Assembly: GCF_003324565.1 (NCBI RefSeq)
Contig: NZ_QOLA01000014.1
Span: forward strand, 62,001-126,000
Reading direction: 5' to 3'
Length of the DNA stretch: 64,000 bases
Source of the DNA: Streptomyces sp. SDr-06
GTDB lineage: Bacteria > Actinomycetota > Actinomycetes > Streptomycetales > Streptomycetaceae
The position numbers were made by a program, and so were the translations under genes. Under the pieces are notes generated by a model. That model had not been told where the DNA came from and did no database searches. It was given only the letters and a program-made list of their open reading frames with translations. Below, piece by piece: positions 27,002 to 38,307 of this stretch (within the stretch, counting starts at the first letter, position 1; every line of letters starts with the position of its first letter).

Positions 27002-27853
27002 ATGTATTCCGATTCGCCGTCGACCACCGCACAGACCCAGCCACCGGTCTGGGATCCACAGCAATATCTGCGGCACGCCGGGCACCGCACCCGGCCGTTC
27101 CTCGACCTGCTCAACCGCATTCCGGAACTCCCCGCGACCGGCGGCCTCTCGCCCCGGATCGCCGACCTCGGATGCGGCCCTGGCAATGTGACCGTCCGCC
27201 TCGCCGACCGCTGGCCCGACGCCCGCATCACCGGCTTCGACCTGTCGCCCCAGATGCTCGCCCAGGCCGACAAGGACTACGCGGGCACCACCGCGGGCGG
27301 CGGCTGGCTCGATTTCCAGGTCGCCGACGCCGCGCACTGGGTGCCCGGCGAGCCGTACGACCTGATCGTCTCCAACGCGGCCCTGCAGTGGGTCCCCAAC
27401 CACCCCGAGTCGTTCCCCGCCTGGCTCGACGGCCTCAGCCCCGGCGGCACCTTCGCCTTCCAGGTCCCCGGCAATTTCACCTCGCCCAGCCACGCGATCC
27501 TCGCCGAGCTCTGCGCGTCCCCGCGTTGGCGCCACCGCCTCGACGACCACGGCCGCCGGTACGTCCATATCCTCGAACCCGCCGACTACCTCACCCGCCT
27601 CGCCGATCTCGGCTGCGAGACCGATGTCTGGGAAACCGTCTACCACCAGCTGCTGACCGGCCAGGACCCCATCCTCGACTGGGTGAAGGGCACCGCCCTG
27701 CGCCCCGTGCTCACCGCCCTCGACGGGGATCAGGAGGCCATTGACGCCCTGCTCGCCGAATACCGCGACCGGCTGCGCGAGGCCTACCCGCCGGGCCCGC
27801 ACGGCACGGTCTTCCCGTTCCGCCGCATCTTCGCCGTCGCCAGGAAGAAGTAG
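27002..27853 (+). CDS. tam: trans-aconitate 2-methyltransferase
   Basis: 283 residues, ATG 27002. Class I methyltransferase: motif I IADLGCGPGNVTVRLA, then GFDLSPQML and a Trp-rich region (SNAALQWV) as in Tam. It O-methylates trans-aconitate, an inhibitor of aconitase. Divergent from tamR and probably repressed by it. Followed about 50 bases later by a VOC-family gene in the same direction. Confidence 0.9.
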   Translation: MYSDSPSTTAQTQPPVWDPQQYLRHAGHRTRPFLDLLNRIPELPATGGLSPRIADLGCGPGNVTVRLADRWPDARITGFDLSPQMLAQADKDYAGTTAGGGWLDFQVADAAHWVPGEPYDLIVSNAALQWVPNHPESFPAWLDGLSPGGTFAFQVPGNFTSPSHAILAELCASPRWRHRLDDHGRRYVHILEPADYLTRLADLGCETDVWETVYHQLLTGQDPILDWVKGTALRPVLTALDGDQEAIDALLAEYRDRLREAYPPGPHGTVFPFRRIFAVARKK

Positions 27854-27900
27854 CCGCAAGGAAGACACAGCCACCAGGAAGAAGAGGGAGGGCGCCGACC

Positions 27901-28266
27901 GTGCTCACCGCTGTCGACCACGTACAGCTCGCCGCCCCGCCGGGCAGCGAGCCGCAGTTGCGGACGTACTACGCAGACATACTCGGCATGACAGAAGTTC
28001 CCAAGCCCCCCGTCCTGGCGGCCCGGGGCGGCTGCTGGTTCCGGTGCGGAGCCGTCCAGCTCCACCTCGGCATCGACGAGGACTTCCGCCCGGCGAGGAA
28101 GGCCCACCCCGGGCTCCGCGTCACCTCCATCGAGGCGTACGCGCGCCGCATCGAGGAGCGCGGCGCGAAGGTCGTCTGGGACGGCGACCTGCCGGGCCAC
28201 CGGCGCTTCTACTCCGAGGACCCGGTGGGCAACCGGCTCGAATTCCTGGAGCCGGACCCGGCCTGA
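27901..28266 (+). CDS. VOC-family (glyoxalase/bleomycin-resistance fold) protein
   Basis: 121 residues, GTG 27901 with GGGAGGG upstream. One betaalphabetabetabeta pair set of the vicinal-oxygen-chelate fold: AVDHVQLAAPPGSE at the N-terminus, a QLHLGID segment that can supply a metal ligand, and a FYSEDPVGNRLEFLEPD ending with the Glu ligand. Function unknown; probably cotranscribed with tam. A strong hairpin ends the unit. Confidence 0.87.
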   Translation: MLTAVDHVQLAAPPGSEPQLRTYYADILGMTEVPKPPVLAARGGCWFRCGAVQLHLGIDEDFRPARKAHPGLRVTSIEAYARRIEERGAKVVWDGDLPGHRRFYSEDPVGNRLEFLEPDPA

Positions 28267-28273
28267 ACGCACG

Positions 28274-28311
28274 GCGCCCCGCCCCCCTCCGTGCGGAAGG
28301 GGACGGGGCGC
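28274..28311. terminator. hairpin between the VOC gene and the convergent FG-GAP gene
   Basis: GCGCCCCG and CGGGGCGC pair and extend inward through further C/G pairs to a TCCG-TG-CGGA tip, giving a long nearly continuous stem. It sits between convergent stops and can serve both strands. Confidence 0.7.
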
Positions 28312-28351
28312 TCGCGTACGTGAACCGCCGTGCGCACAAGGCGCGTTGGGC

Positions 28352-30091
28352 CTAGTAGATGCCGTTGTACGTGTTCCAGCCGCCGCCCAGGTTCACGCGC
28401 TCCTTGAAGGAACCCGTGCCGTTGGCGTCGTAACGCCAGGCGGTGCCCGACGCGTCCACGCCGATCAGGTCGGTGCGGCCGTCACCGGTCATGTCGCCCG
28501 GGGTGGCCAGCTTGTTGTAGCCGTTCCAGCCGCCGCCGAGGTCGATCCGGTTGCCGAAGCCGGGCGTCGACTTGCCCGGGTACAGGAACAGGTGGCCGTT
28601 GTCGTCACGGGCCAGCAGGTCCGCGATGCCGTCGCCGTTCACGTCACCGGCGCCGATGAGCTTGTTGAACCCGTTCCAGCCCGCACCGAGGTCGACCCGG
28701 TTGTAGAACCCGGTCGCCTGGCCGTTGCCCGGGTAGAGGTACATGTGGCCGTTGTTGCCGCGCGCGAGCAGGTCGCCGTTGCCCTCGCCGGTGAGGTCCC
28801 CGACCCCAGCGATTCCGTTGAACGCGTCCCAGCCGGCGCCCATGTCGTGGCCCGCGACGTACAGGTGGCCTCCGCCCAGTTCGAGCAGGGTGCCCCAGCG
28901 GCTGTCGGAGCGCAGCGAAGAGGCGAAGGAGATGTCGGCTCCGGCCCAGCCGCCGACGTCGCTGAGCAGCTGGCGGTCGGCCATGGTGCCGTTGCCCTTG
29001 GCCCAGTAGTAGTAGAGCGAGCCCTGGGTGTCGAGGGCCATCAGGTCGGCCTTGCCGAAGGCGGGGTTGCCTCCGGTGTTGGCCAGGGTGACGGCGCTCC
29101 AGCCGGTTCCCATCTGGGAGCGGTCACTGAGACCGCCCTTGCCGGTGGGGGCGTAGAACCAGAAGGTGCCCGCGGCGTCGCGCGCGATGATGTCGGCGTA
29201 ACCCGTGGTGTCGTCCTGGCTGAGGATCTGGTTGTAGATCCCCCAGCCGGTGCCGATCTTGACCCGGTCCTTCAGCGGGGCCGCGGCGTTGCCGGAGCCC
29301 GGGTAGAAGTACAGGTCGCCCCCGGGCGTACGGGCCACGACGTCGGCGATGCCGTCGCCGTCCATGTCGCTGGCGCCGACGACCTGGTCGTAGATTCCCC
29401 AGCCGGTGCCGATCTTGATCCGGTCGCCGTACGGGCTGCCGCTGACGGAGCCGGTGCCCGGGTACAGGTAGAGATCGCCGGAGGGCGTACGCGCCATCAG
29501 GTCGGTCTTGCCGTCGCCGGTGACGTCGCCCGGCGAGAACAGCTTGTTGTACGCGTTCCAGCCGTTGCTCGACCAGGACAGCGAGCCGCTGTTGACGGAG
29601 AGCTGGTCCTTTCCGGCGCTGTCGGTGAAGTGGGTGGCGGACAGGCCGGTGAACAGCGACAGAGTGCCGGTCGGAGAGAGCACGAGCAGCTCGGGGTTGC
29701 CATCGCCGTCGAGGTCGCCGGGTTCGATGAGGTCCTTGAACGTGCCGTAGCTGTTCGGAACCGTCGGGTTCGGGACGTTCTTCCCGGTCTCCAGCGTGAG
29801 CGTGTCGTTGGGCTCTCGGACGAGCAGGTCACTCCTGCCGTCGTGGTCCAGGTCGAATCGGGGCTTGGAAGGGACGGCCGACGTGGTGGCGTACGCCGAC
29901 TTGCGCTTCGGGAACTGCGCCGTGGGCTGGGTGGCCGGCTTCGCCGGCTCGACCGCGACGTGCGGGCCCGCCGGGTGGGTGTCGGCCGAGGCCGGGCCGG
30001 CGAGCAGCATGCCCGCCGACAGGACGATGGCGGTGCAGGCCGCGAGGCGGCTCGCGCGCTTGGTGCGCACAGAGGACAAAATTCCCCCCAT
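28352..30091 (-). CDS. secreted FG-GAP (VCBS) repeat beta-propeller protein
   Basis: 579 residues if ATG 30091 is used; a GTG at 30070 has a better-placed GGGGGG site and gives 572 residues. Signal peptide (basic RTKRASR, hydrophobic helix, AGPASA cleavage) followed by repeated FG-GAP/VCBS units of the form GDxxGDGxxDLxAR...G.LYLYPG, roughly eight or more, with Ca2+-binding-like D-x-D-x-D loops. Probable extracellular adhesive or binding propeller; no catalytic domain is seen. It is monocistronic. Confidence 0.9.
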   Translation of the reverse strand: MGGILSSVRTKRASRLAACTAIVLSAGMLLAGPASADTHPAGPHVAVEPAKPATQPTAQFPKRKSAYATTSAVPSKPRFDLDHDGRSDLLVREPNDTLTLETGKNVPNPTVPNSYGTFKDLIEPGDLDGDGNPELLVLSPTGTLSLFTGLSATHFTDSAGKDQLSVNSGSLSWSSNGWNAYNKLFSPGDVTGDGKTDLMARTPSGDLYLYPGTGSVSGSPYGDRIKIGTGWGIYDQVVGASDMDGDGIADVVARTPGGDLYFYPGSGNAAAPLKDRVKIGTGWGIYNQILSQDDTTGYADIIARDAAGTFWFYAPTGKGGLSDRSQMGTGWSAVTLANTGGNPAFGKADLMALDTQGSLYYYWAKGNGTMADRQLLSDVGGWAGADISFASSLRSDSRWGTLLELGGGHLYVAGHDMGAGWDAFNGIAGVGDLTGEGNGDLLARGNNGHMYLYPGNGQATGFYNRVDLGAGWNGFNKLIGAGDVNGDGIADLLARDDNGHLFLYPGKSTPGFGNRIDLGGGWNGYNKLATPGDMTGDGRTDLIGVDASGTAWRYDANGTGSFKERVNLGGGWNTYNGIY

Positions 30092-30322
30092 GGGAATAAG
30101 CGGGTAGACCCGAGGGGAATGGGATTCGCTGCGTATTCGTCGTCGCATGGGCGCGCGGAAAGAGGCGCGGCACGCACGCCGGGGCGGCACGACGGCAGCC
30201 CTGGGTGATGGCACGCGAGGAATGGCGAAAATCCCCCCCGGGATTGTGCGTGAAGACTACAGGCGATTCTTGTGCAGTTGAAGTGAAAACTTTGACCGAT
30301 GTTGCCCGGGGGGAGCTGGTGA

Positions 30323-31045
30323 TCAGCTTTTGCGATGCCCTATCAGGCGCGGTTTCGGCTCAAGACCGTCCAAACCGTGCCAGGCCAGATTCACCAGATG
30401 CGCCGCGACTTCCGCCTTCTTGGGCTTGCGCACGTCCAGCCACCACTGACCGGTCAGCGCCACCATGCCCACCAGAGCCTGCGCGTACAGCGGCGCCAGC
30501 TTCGGGTCGAAACCGCGGGCCTTGAACTCCAGGCCCAGAATGTCCTCGACCTGGGTGGCGATGTCGGAGATCAGCGAGGCGAACGTGCCGGTCGACTGGG
30601 CGACGGGGGAGTCGCGCACCAGAATGCGGAATCCGTCCGTATACGTCTCGATGTAGTCGAGCAGGGCGAATGCGGCCTGTTCGAGGAGTTCTCGCGGATG
30701 GCCCGCCGTCAGCGCGCTCGTCACCATGTCGAGCAGCGAGCGCATTTCCCGGTCCACGACGACCGCGTACAGGCCCTCCTTGCCGCCGAAGTGCTCGTAC
30801 ACCACCGGCTTGGAGACGCCCGCCTTCGCCGCGATCTCCTCCACCGAGGTGCCCTCGAACCCCTTCTCCGCGAAGAGCGTGCGACCGATGTCCAGCAACT
30901 GCTCCCGGCGCTCGGCGCCGGTCATCCGCGTCCGGCGGGTTCGCCGCGGCTTCTCGGCGGAGCCGGGGGCCACGGCCGAGCGGGAGGAACCAGGGGTGCT
31001 GGTGGTGCTGGTGGTGCTGGAGTCGGTCGCCACGTCGTCCATCAT
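30323..31045 (-). CDS. TetR-family transcriptional regulator
   Basis: 240 residues. A disordered Ser/Thr/Arg-rich N-terminus (about 40 residues) precedes the TetR HTH (GRTLFAEKGFEGTSVEEIAAKAGVSKPVVYEHFGGKEGLY) and a ligand-binding helical domain. The ATG at 31045 overlaps the stop of the desaturase gene (ATGA), so it is cotranscribed and likely regulates desaturase or fatty-acid metabolism. A second ATG at 31042 is possible. Confidence 0.92.
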   Translation of the reverse strand: MMDDVATDSSTTSTTSTPGSSRSAVAPGSAEKPRRTRRTRMTGAERREQLLDIGRTLFAEKGFEGTSVEEIAAKAGVSKPVVYEHFGGKEGLYAVVVDREMRSLLDMVTSALTAGHPRELLEQAAFALLDYIETYTDGFRILVRDSPVAQSTGTFASLISDIATQVEDILGLEFKARGFDPKLAPLYAQALVGMVALTGQWWLDVRKPKKAEVAAHLVNLAWHGLDGLEPKPRLIGHRKS

Positions 31046-32037
31046 GCCGCCTCGGCGGCCTTCTCCTTGCCCCGGGACCGGCCGCCCTCATTCCGCTTGG
31101 AGTCGATACGGGCCTCGCTCGGCCAGCGCACGTCATGGGCCAGACCCAGCTGCTCGCACCAGCGGATGATCCGGGCACTGGAGTCGATCTGCCCGCGCAT
31201 CACGCCGTGCCGCGCCGACGTCGGGTCCGCGTGGTGCAGGTTGTGCCACGACTCGCCGCACGACAGGACCGCCAGCCACCACACGTTGCCGCTGCGGTCG
31301 CGCGACTTGAAGGGGCGCTTGCCCACCGCGTGGCAGATCGAGTTGATCGACCACGTCACGTGGTGCAGCAGCGCCACCCGCACCAGCGAACCCCAGAAGA
31401 ACGCCGTGAACGCGCCCCACCACGACATCGTCACCAGGCCGCCCACCAGCGGCGGGATCGCGAGCGACAGGGCCGTCCACCACACGAAGTCGCGCGAGAT
31501 CCGGCGGATCGCCGGGTCGCCCAGGAGATCCGGCGCGTACTTCTCCTGGGGGGTCTGCTCCTCGTCGAACATCCAGGCGATGTGGGCCCACCACAGGCCC
31601 TTCATCAGCGCGGGCAGCGTCTCCCCGAACCGCCACGGCGAATGCGGGTCACCCTCCGCGTCCGAGAACTTGTGGTGCCTGCGGTGATCGGCCACCCAGC
31701 GCACCAGCGGCCCCTCGACCGCCATCGAGCCCGCGACCGCGAGCGCGATCCGCAGCGGCCGCTTCGCCTTGAAAGAACCATGCGTGAAATAGCGGTGGAA
31801 ACCAATGGTGACGCCGTGGCAGCCCAGGTAGTACATGAAGACCAGGAGGCCGAGATCCAGCCAGCTGAGCCCCCAGCCCCAGGCGAGCGGCACCGCCGCG
31901 AGGAGCGCCACGAAGGGAACGGTGATGAAGAGCAGCAGGGCGATCTGTTCGATCGAGCGCTTTTTCTCGCCGCCCAACGTCGCGGAAGGCGAGGAAGGTC
32001 CGTCCGACGATTTGAGCAGATCGGGACTGGTGGTCAT
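31042..32037 (-). CDS. acyl-CoA/fatty-acid desaturase
   Basis: 331 residues from ATG 32037. Integral membrane desaturase with the three His boxes: HRYFTH, HRRHH and HNLHH, between four transmembrane helices, plus the NSICH region. This is a Delta-9 type acyl-CoA desaturase of the FADS family, which introduces double bonds into membrane lipid acyl chains. Longer upstream starts overlap the ppc promoter region and are rejected. Coupled to the downstream tetR by ATGA overlap. Divergent from ppc. Confidence 0.92.
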   Translation of the reverse strand: MTTSPDLLKSSDGPSSPSATLGGEKKRSIEQIALLLFITVPFVALLAAVPLAWGWGLSWLDLGLLVFMYYLGCHGVTIGFHRYFTHGSFKAKRPLRIALAVAGSMAVEGPLVRWVADHRRHHKFSDAEGDPHSPWRFGETLPALMKGLWWAHIAWMFDEEQTPQEKYAPDLLGDPAIRRISRDFVWWTALSLAIPPLVGGLVTMSWWGAFTAFFWGSLVRVALLHHVTWSINSICHAVGKRPFKSRDRSGNVWWLAVLSCGESWHNLHHADPTSARHGVMRGQIDSSARIIRWCEQLGLAHDVRWPSEARIDSKRNEGGRSRGKEKAAEAA

Positions 32038-32255
32038 GGGGAGTACCCCCGGCAGGGTGAGGAAAACGAGCGGATTCGCCTGGCTACGCTCGCGTAACCT
32101 ACGGCAACGTAAGTATGGCAGCGCCGTGGCCCGGGACAAGAGCCCCTGGACGGCGGGGCGGAAACGGACACCTATCCTGGGTGTCGTCGGACAGCGCGGT
32201 CCGCAAGCCTCCAGAACCCTCCAGACGTGCTCAAACACTGCAAGGAGCCGCACCT

Positions 32256-34985
<2,730 letters not shown>

Positions 34986-34993
34986 CCCCACCC

Positions 34994-35035
34994 GGCCCCT
35001 TCCCGAGCCTCCCCTCCGGGGCCCGGGAAGGGGCC
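34994..35035 (+). terminator. stem-loop after ppc
   Basis: GGCCCCTTCCCG pairs with CGGGAAGGGGCC (12 bp) around an 18-base loop, nine bases after the ppc stop. Confidence 0.75.
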
Positions 35036-35038
35036 CCG

Positions 35039-35186
35039 CCCCGCGAGGACCGAGGCACCTGGGGGCGCGGGGAACTGCGCGAGCAACCGTGCACGGTCCG
35101 CGGACGAAGGGGCCTGCGGGCCGGGGGCTCGCGCATCGCACCCCGCGAGGACCGAGGCACCTGGGGGCGCGGGGAACTGCGCGAGC
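35039..35186. repeat. two 46-bp direct repeats containing the 22-bp element
   Basis: The 46-bp unit beginning CCCCGCGAGGACCGAGGCAC and ending GGGGAACTGCGCGAGC occurs at 35039-35084 and again, identically, at 35141-35186, 102 bases apart. Both copies contain the GGGGCGCGGGGAACTGCGCGA motif. Non-coding spacer between ppc and the small membrane protein. Confidence 0.85.
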
Positions 35187-35272
35187 GGCCATCCACGGTC
35201 CGCGGACGAACGGAGGAGTGGGCGCGGGGCCCGCAGTCCCGCAAAGGGGGCCGGGGCGGAGCACCCCCGGAG

Positions 35273-35740
35273 TTACAGGGCGGCGAAGGCGGCCACCATC
35301 GTGGCCGCGCCCAGCAGCCCCGCCACCCACGCCGTCCGCGTGAGACGCACACCCCCGCCGATGACCAGCGCCGCCAGGAGCAGCGCCCCCGCCAGGGGGA
35401 GCCAGGCGTACAGAACGCCCGCCACCCCGCCGCGTACCGCCTCGTCCGTACCCGGCTTGACGACCACCGGCAGGGTCTCGCCCCGCCGCGCCGCCACCGA
35501 CTCGGCGATCGTCACGCCGGAGTGCGGGGCGGAGCCGGGGGAGGGCCGGTAGCGGCCGGTGCAGACGTCGTTCGCGCAGGCCGTCACGGTCAGCGTGCCG
35601 CGGTCGCGGCCCTTCGTGAGGACCACGTGCTGGGCGGTCCCCCACGACGACCAGAACCCGGCGGCCAGGATCAGCGCGGCGACCAGGCCCATCACGGCCC
35701 GCCGCACGAACAGCAGGAAGGTACGGCTCCGGTTCGTCAT
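35273..35740 (-). CDS. small membrane protein of unknown function
   Basis: 155 residues from ATG 35740 (MTNRSRTFLLF); an ATG 19 codons upstream gives a Pro/Arg-rich unlikely extension. Three hydrophobic segments (about 9-29, 105-125 and 130-150), with an extracytoplasmic region containing two Cys (TACANDVCTG) between the first and second. The C-terminus is Ala-rich. No known domain recognised. Convergent with ppc. Confidence 0.75.
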   Translation of the reverse strand: MTNRSRTFLLFVRRAVMGLVAALILAAGFWSSWGTAQHVVLTKGRDRGTLTVTACANDVCTGRYRPSPGSAPHSGVTIAESVAARRGETLPVVVKPGTDEAVRGGVAGVLYAWLPLAGALLLAALVIGGGVRLTRTAWVAGLLGAATMVAAFAAL

Positions 35741-35815
35741 GGGGCGCGATCCTGGCGCCCCTGACCGCGAACGGTCAAACCCGGGGCGCCGGTTCACCCC
35801 GCGAAGGGAGCCTTG

Positions 35816-36412
35816 TCAGGAGTTGTACGTCGACTGGGCCCGCTCCAGGCCCTCGATGACCAGCGCCTCCGCCGCGTCCGCCGCCCGGTCCACGAAGTAA
35901 CCCAGCTCCTTGCGCTCCGTCGAGGAGAAGTCCTTGAGGACGAAGTCCGCCACCTGCATCCGCCCCGGCGGCCGCCCGATCCCGAACCGCACCCGGTGGT
36001 AGTCCGCCCCCAGCGACTTGGTGATCGACTTCAGACCGTTGTGCCCGTTGTCCCCACCCCCCAGCTTCAGCCGCAACACCCCGTAGTCGATGTCCAGTTC
36101 GTCATGGACGGCGACGATGTGGGCGACCGGGACCTTGTAGAAGTCGCGCAGCGCCGTCACCGGGCCGCCCGACAGGTTCATGTACGACATGGGCTTGGCG
36201 AGCACCACCCGCCGGTTCAGCGGACCCGGCGGACCGATCCGCCCCTCCACGACCTGCGCCCGCGCCTTGTGCGCCTTGAACCGGCCGCCGATCCGCTCCG
36301 CGAGCAGGTCGACCGCCATGAACCCGACGTTGTGCCGGTTCGCGGCGTACTCCGGACCCGGGTTGCCCAGGCCCACGATCAGCCAGGGTGCGTTCGCGTC
36401 GTCGGTCGTCAT
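35816..36412 (-). CDS. pth: peptidyl-tRNA hydrolase
   Basis: 198 residues. The Pth motifs VGLGNPGPEYAANRHNVGFM (catalytic His and Asn), KPMSYMNLSG, and the substrate-loop GGGDNGHNGLKS are present. It releases tRNA from prematurely ended peptidyl-tRNA. Downstream of rplY on the same strand, but a strong terminator lies between them, so it may have its own promoter. Confidence 0.96.
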   Translation of the reverse strand: MTTDDANAPWLIVGLGNPGPEYAANRHNVGFMAVDLLAERIGGRFKAHKARAQVVEGRIGPPGPLNRRVVLAKPMSYMNLSGGPVTALRDFYKVPVAHIVAVHDELDIDYGVLRLKLGGGDNGHNGLKSITKSLGADYHRVRFGIGRPPGRMQVADFVLKDFSSTERKELGYFVDRAADAAEALVIEGLERAQSTYNS

Positions 36413-36466
36413 GGGGGCTGCGTCTCCTCGGTCACGTACAGCGGGAACAACACGTACACAGAAAAA

Positions 36467-36502
36467 ACGGGGCGGCGGGCCAAGTGTGGCCCGCCGCCCC
36501 GT
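36467..36502 (-). terminator. rho-independent terminator of rplY
   Basis: A perfect 16-bp stem (ACGGGGCGGCGGGCCA and its complement) with a 4-base loop; on the minus strand it is followed by a run of six T (complement of the A-run 36462-36467). A textbook intrinsic terminator, rare in this genome type. Confidence 0.9.
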
Positions 36503-36544
36503 CGGAGTCCGTGCCCGGCACGGAACTCAGGCAGAGCGTGCGGC

Positions 36545-37132
36545 TCAGGCCTCGGCGCCCTCGGCGGCCTCGGTCTCGGCGGCCGGCTCCTCGGCCTGCG
36601 CGGCCAGGATCTGGATGACGACGGCCTCGGGGTCGGTGGCCAGGGTGGCACCGGCGGGCAGCTTGACGTCCTTGGCGTGGATCGAGTCGCCGGCCTCCAG
36701 GCCCTCGATGGACACGGTGACGGAGGTCGGGATGTGGGTGGCCTCGGCCTCGACGGAGAGCGCGTTCAGCACGTTCTCGACCAGGAAGCTGCCCGGGGCC
36801 AGGTCGCCCTCGGTCTCGACCGGAACCTCGACGGTGACCTTCTCGCCCTTCTTGACGAGCAGCAGGTCGACGTGGACCAGGTAGCCCTTGATGGCGTCAC
36901 GCTGGACGGCCTTCGGGATGGCGAGCTCGGTCTTGCCGTCGATGTCCAGGGAGAGCAGGACGTTCGGCGTACGCAGCGCGAGCAGCAGGTCGTGGCCCGG
37001 CAGGGTCACGTGGACCGGCTCGGTGCCGTGACCGTAGATGACACCGGGAACCTTGTTGTCGCGGCGGATGCTGCGGGCGGCGCCCTTGCCGAAGCTGGTA
37101 CGGACGTCGGCGGCGAGCTTGACCTCGGACAT
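36545..37132 (-). CDS. rplY: 50S ribosomal protein L25/general stress protein Ctc
   Basis: 195 residues from ATG 37132 with GAGGAG upstream; an ATG nine codons earlier lacks such a site. The N-terminal L25 domain binds 5S rRNA (VPGVIYGHGTEPVHV); the C-terminal TL5/CTC extension is followed by an acidic Ala/Glu tail. Upstream A/T-rich sequence likely carries the promoter. Divergent from the LysR-type gene. Confidence 0.95.
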   Translation of the reverse strand: MSEVKLAADVRTSFGKGAARSIRRDNKVPGVIYGHGTEPVHVTLPGHDLLLALRTPNVLLSLDIDGKTELAIPKAVQRDAIKGYLVHVDLLLVKKGEKVTVEVPVETEGDLAPGSFLVENVLNALSVEAEATHIPTSVTVSIEGLEAGDSIHAKDVKLPAGATLATDPEAVVIQILAAQAEEPAAETEAAEGAEA

Positions 37133-37356
37133 GTGCACTCCTCGTAGAAAGTGATCCAAAAAAGGCGGTCACCCGGCCACGACTGGCCTGCTACGAAGAG
37201 CGCGTCGATAACGGACCGCCGTACCCCAGGTACGGCCTCCCTCGCCGAGCAACTTCCCCAGACTACCCGGCCACCCCCCACCGGCCCAATTGGATCAACC
37301 CCCGGGGCCCGGGTATGGACGGTGCCTCCATAGGCATGCGCCTATCCTTGCCGGTC

Positions 37357-38307
37357 ATGGACCTGCTGCTGCACCTCAGGTACTTCCGCACCGTCGCCGA
37401 AGAACAGCACTTCGGCCGCGCCGCCGAACGCCTGCGCGTCGCCCAGCCCTCCCTGTCCCAGCGCATCCAGCGCCTGGAGCGCGAACTCGGCGTACGCCTC
37501 CTCGACCGCGGCCGCACCGGCGCCACCCTCACCCCCGCCGGCCACCTCGTCCTCGCCGAGACCCACACCCTGCTCGACGCCGCCGACCGGCTGCGCACCC
37601 TCGTCGGCCGCGTCCAGGGCGGCGCCGCCGGCACCCTGCGCGCCGCCGTCCCGCCCCAGCTCGGCGGCGCCACCGTCGCCGCCCTCCTCACCGCCTACCG
37701 CGAACGCAGCCCCGGCGGCACACTCGACCTCCGCGAACTCACCACCGCCGAACAGACCGCCGAACTCACCGCCGGCACCCTCGACGCCGGCATCGTCCGC
37801 CACCCCTGCCCCACCACCGGCCTCGGCTTCGGCCCCCAGCTCCACCAGCCCCTCGGTGCCCTCCTCGCCGACCAGGACCCCCTCGCCCAGCACACCGAGA
37901 TCGACATGGCCGAACTCGACGGCCGCGAACTCGTCCTCTTCCCCCGCCACACCGCCCCCGCCCTCCACGACGAAACCCTCACCGCCTGCGCCCGCCACGG
38001 CTGCACCCCCAGCGCCGTCCGCGAAGTCGCCGGCATCGAGTTCACCCGCGCCCTCGTCCTGTCCGGCACCCACGTCGTCGCCCTCGTCCCGCGCCCCGCC
38101 CCCGAACCCGGCACCACCTGGCGCCCCCTGCGCGCCAACCCCCTCACCTGGCGCACCTCCACCGCCTGGCCCGCCGGACGCGACAGCCCCGCCGTCCACC
38201 TCTTCACCCAAGCCGCCCACGACGTCCTGCGCGACCACGCGGCCATGACCCCCACCGCCACCCCACGGCGCCTGTTCCCCCGCCCCGCATCGGAGTTCCC
38301 GCTGTGA
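37357..38307 (+). CDS. LysR-family transcriptional regulator
   Basis: 316 residues from ATG 37357 (MDLLLHLRYF). N-terminal winged HTH (FRTVAEEQHFGRAAERLRVAQPSLSQRIQRLE), then the co-inducer-binding domain with an AAVPPQLGG start. It ends in GTGA overlapping the next gene, a beta-lactamase-like protein, so the pair is cotranscribed. That differs from the common ampR-ampC arrangement, where the two genes diverge. Confidence 0.93.
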   Translation: MDLLLHLRYFRTVAEEQHFGRAAERLRVAQPSLSQRIQRLERELGVRLLDRGRTGATLTPAGHLVLAETHTLLDAADRLRTLVGRVQGGAAGTLRAAVPPQLGGATVAALLTAYRERSPGGTLDLRELTTAEQTAELTAGTLDAGIVRHPCPTTGLGFGPQLHQPLGALLADQDPLAQHTEIDMAELDGRELVLFPRHTAPALHDETLTACARHGCTPSAVREVAGIEFTRALVLSGTHVVALVPRPAPEPGTTWRPLRANPLTWRTSTAWPAGRDSPAVHLFTQAAHDVLRDHAAMTPTATPRRLFPRPASEFPL

